From Bryobacteraceae bacterium (lineage in GTDB: Bacteria; Acidobacteriota; Terriglobia; Bryobacterales; Bryobacteraceae): a stretch of 6,066 nucleotides of DNA. The number at the start of each line of letters is the position of its first letter. The stretch's first letter is position 1. The position numbers were made by a program, and so were the translations under genes. The notes under the pieces are model-generated. The model worked only from the letters and a program-made list of their open reading frames with translations. It did no database searches and was not told the origin of the DNA. The DNA is taken from NCBI GenBank assembly GCA_947456995.1, contig CANGVB010000250.1:1-6066 (forward strand), given 5' to 3'. Shown here piece by piece: positions 6,062-6,066 of this stretch.

Positions 6062-6066
6062 TAAGC

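Overview
This window looks like chromosomal DNA from a high-GC Gram-negative bacterium, most likely an Acidobacteriota member of the Bryobacter/Solibacter kind. That assignment is an inference. It rests on a secreted multi-domain PQQ-type sugar dehydrogenase ending in Ig-like and repeat domains, a PEP-CTERM exosortase substrate, and an FHA-GAF-SpoIIE phosphatase. Planctomycetes or Verrucomicrobia are not excluded. There is no rRNA, tRNA or other marker gene to settle it.

Layout. (1) Positions 1-945, minus strand: a compact run of a 96-residue predicted membrane protein (945-655), a 78-residue fragment resembling the N-terminus of a phage-type terminase large subunit (674-438), and the first 136 residues of a 3-hexulose-6-phosphate synthase-like enzyme (410 to beyond the left edge). 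The enzyme carries a twin-arginine-like N-terminal extension and has a clear ribosome binding site. (2) Positions 946-1431: about 490 bp without a convincing gene. It holds a 25-bp-period direct-repeat array resembling insertion-sequence ends, a repeated G-rich motif with alternative hairpins, a 106-bp element bounded by inverted repeats, and a cluster of 6-bp palindromes. (3) Positions 1432-4491, plus strand: a two-gene unit with a 15-bp gap, encoding a secreted glucose/sorbosone dehydrogenase-like beta-propeller protein and a short PEP-CTERM protein. (4) Positions 6061-4421, minus strand: an FHA-GAF-SpoIIE (RsbU-like) serine phosphatase. It converges on the PEP-CTERM gene and overlaps its 3' end by 71 bp.

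How they work together. The two plus-strand genes are both exported and probably co-transcribed, which suggests a cell-surface or extracellular function in sugar oxidation or matrix attachment. The phosphatase is a typical output of partner-switching stress or biofilm signalling. Its link to the exported pair is positional only. The left cluster mixes a sugar-phosphate lyase homologue with a phage-like fragment and, next to it, IS-end-like repeats, so it looks like a remodelled accessory junction. I found no complete new defence or mobile system. The most unusual points are the Tat-like leader on the synthase homologue, the terminase-like fragment directly upstream of it, and the repeat-rich 490-bp gap.
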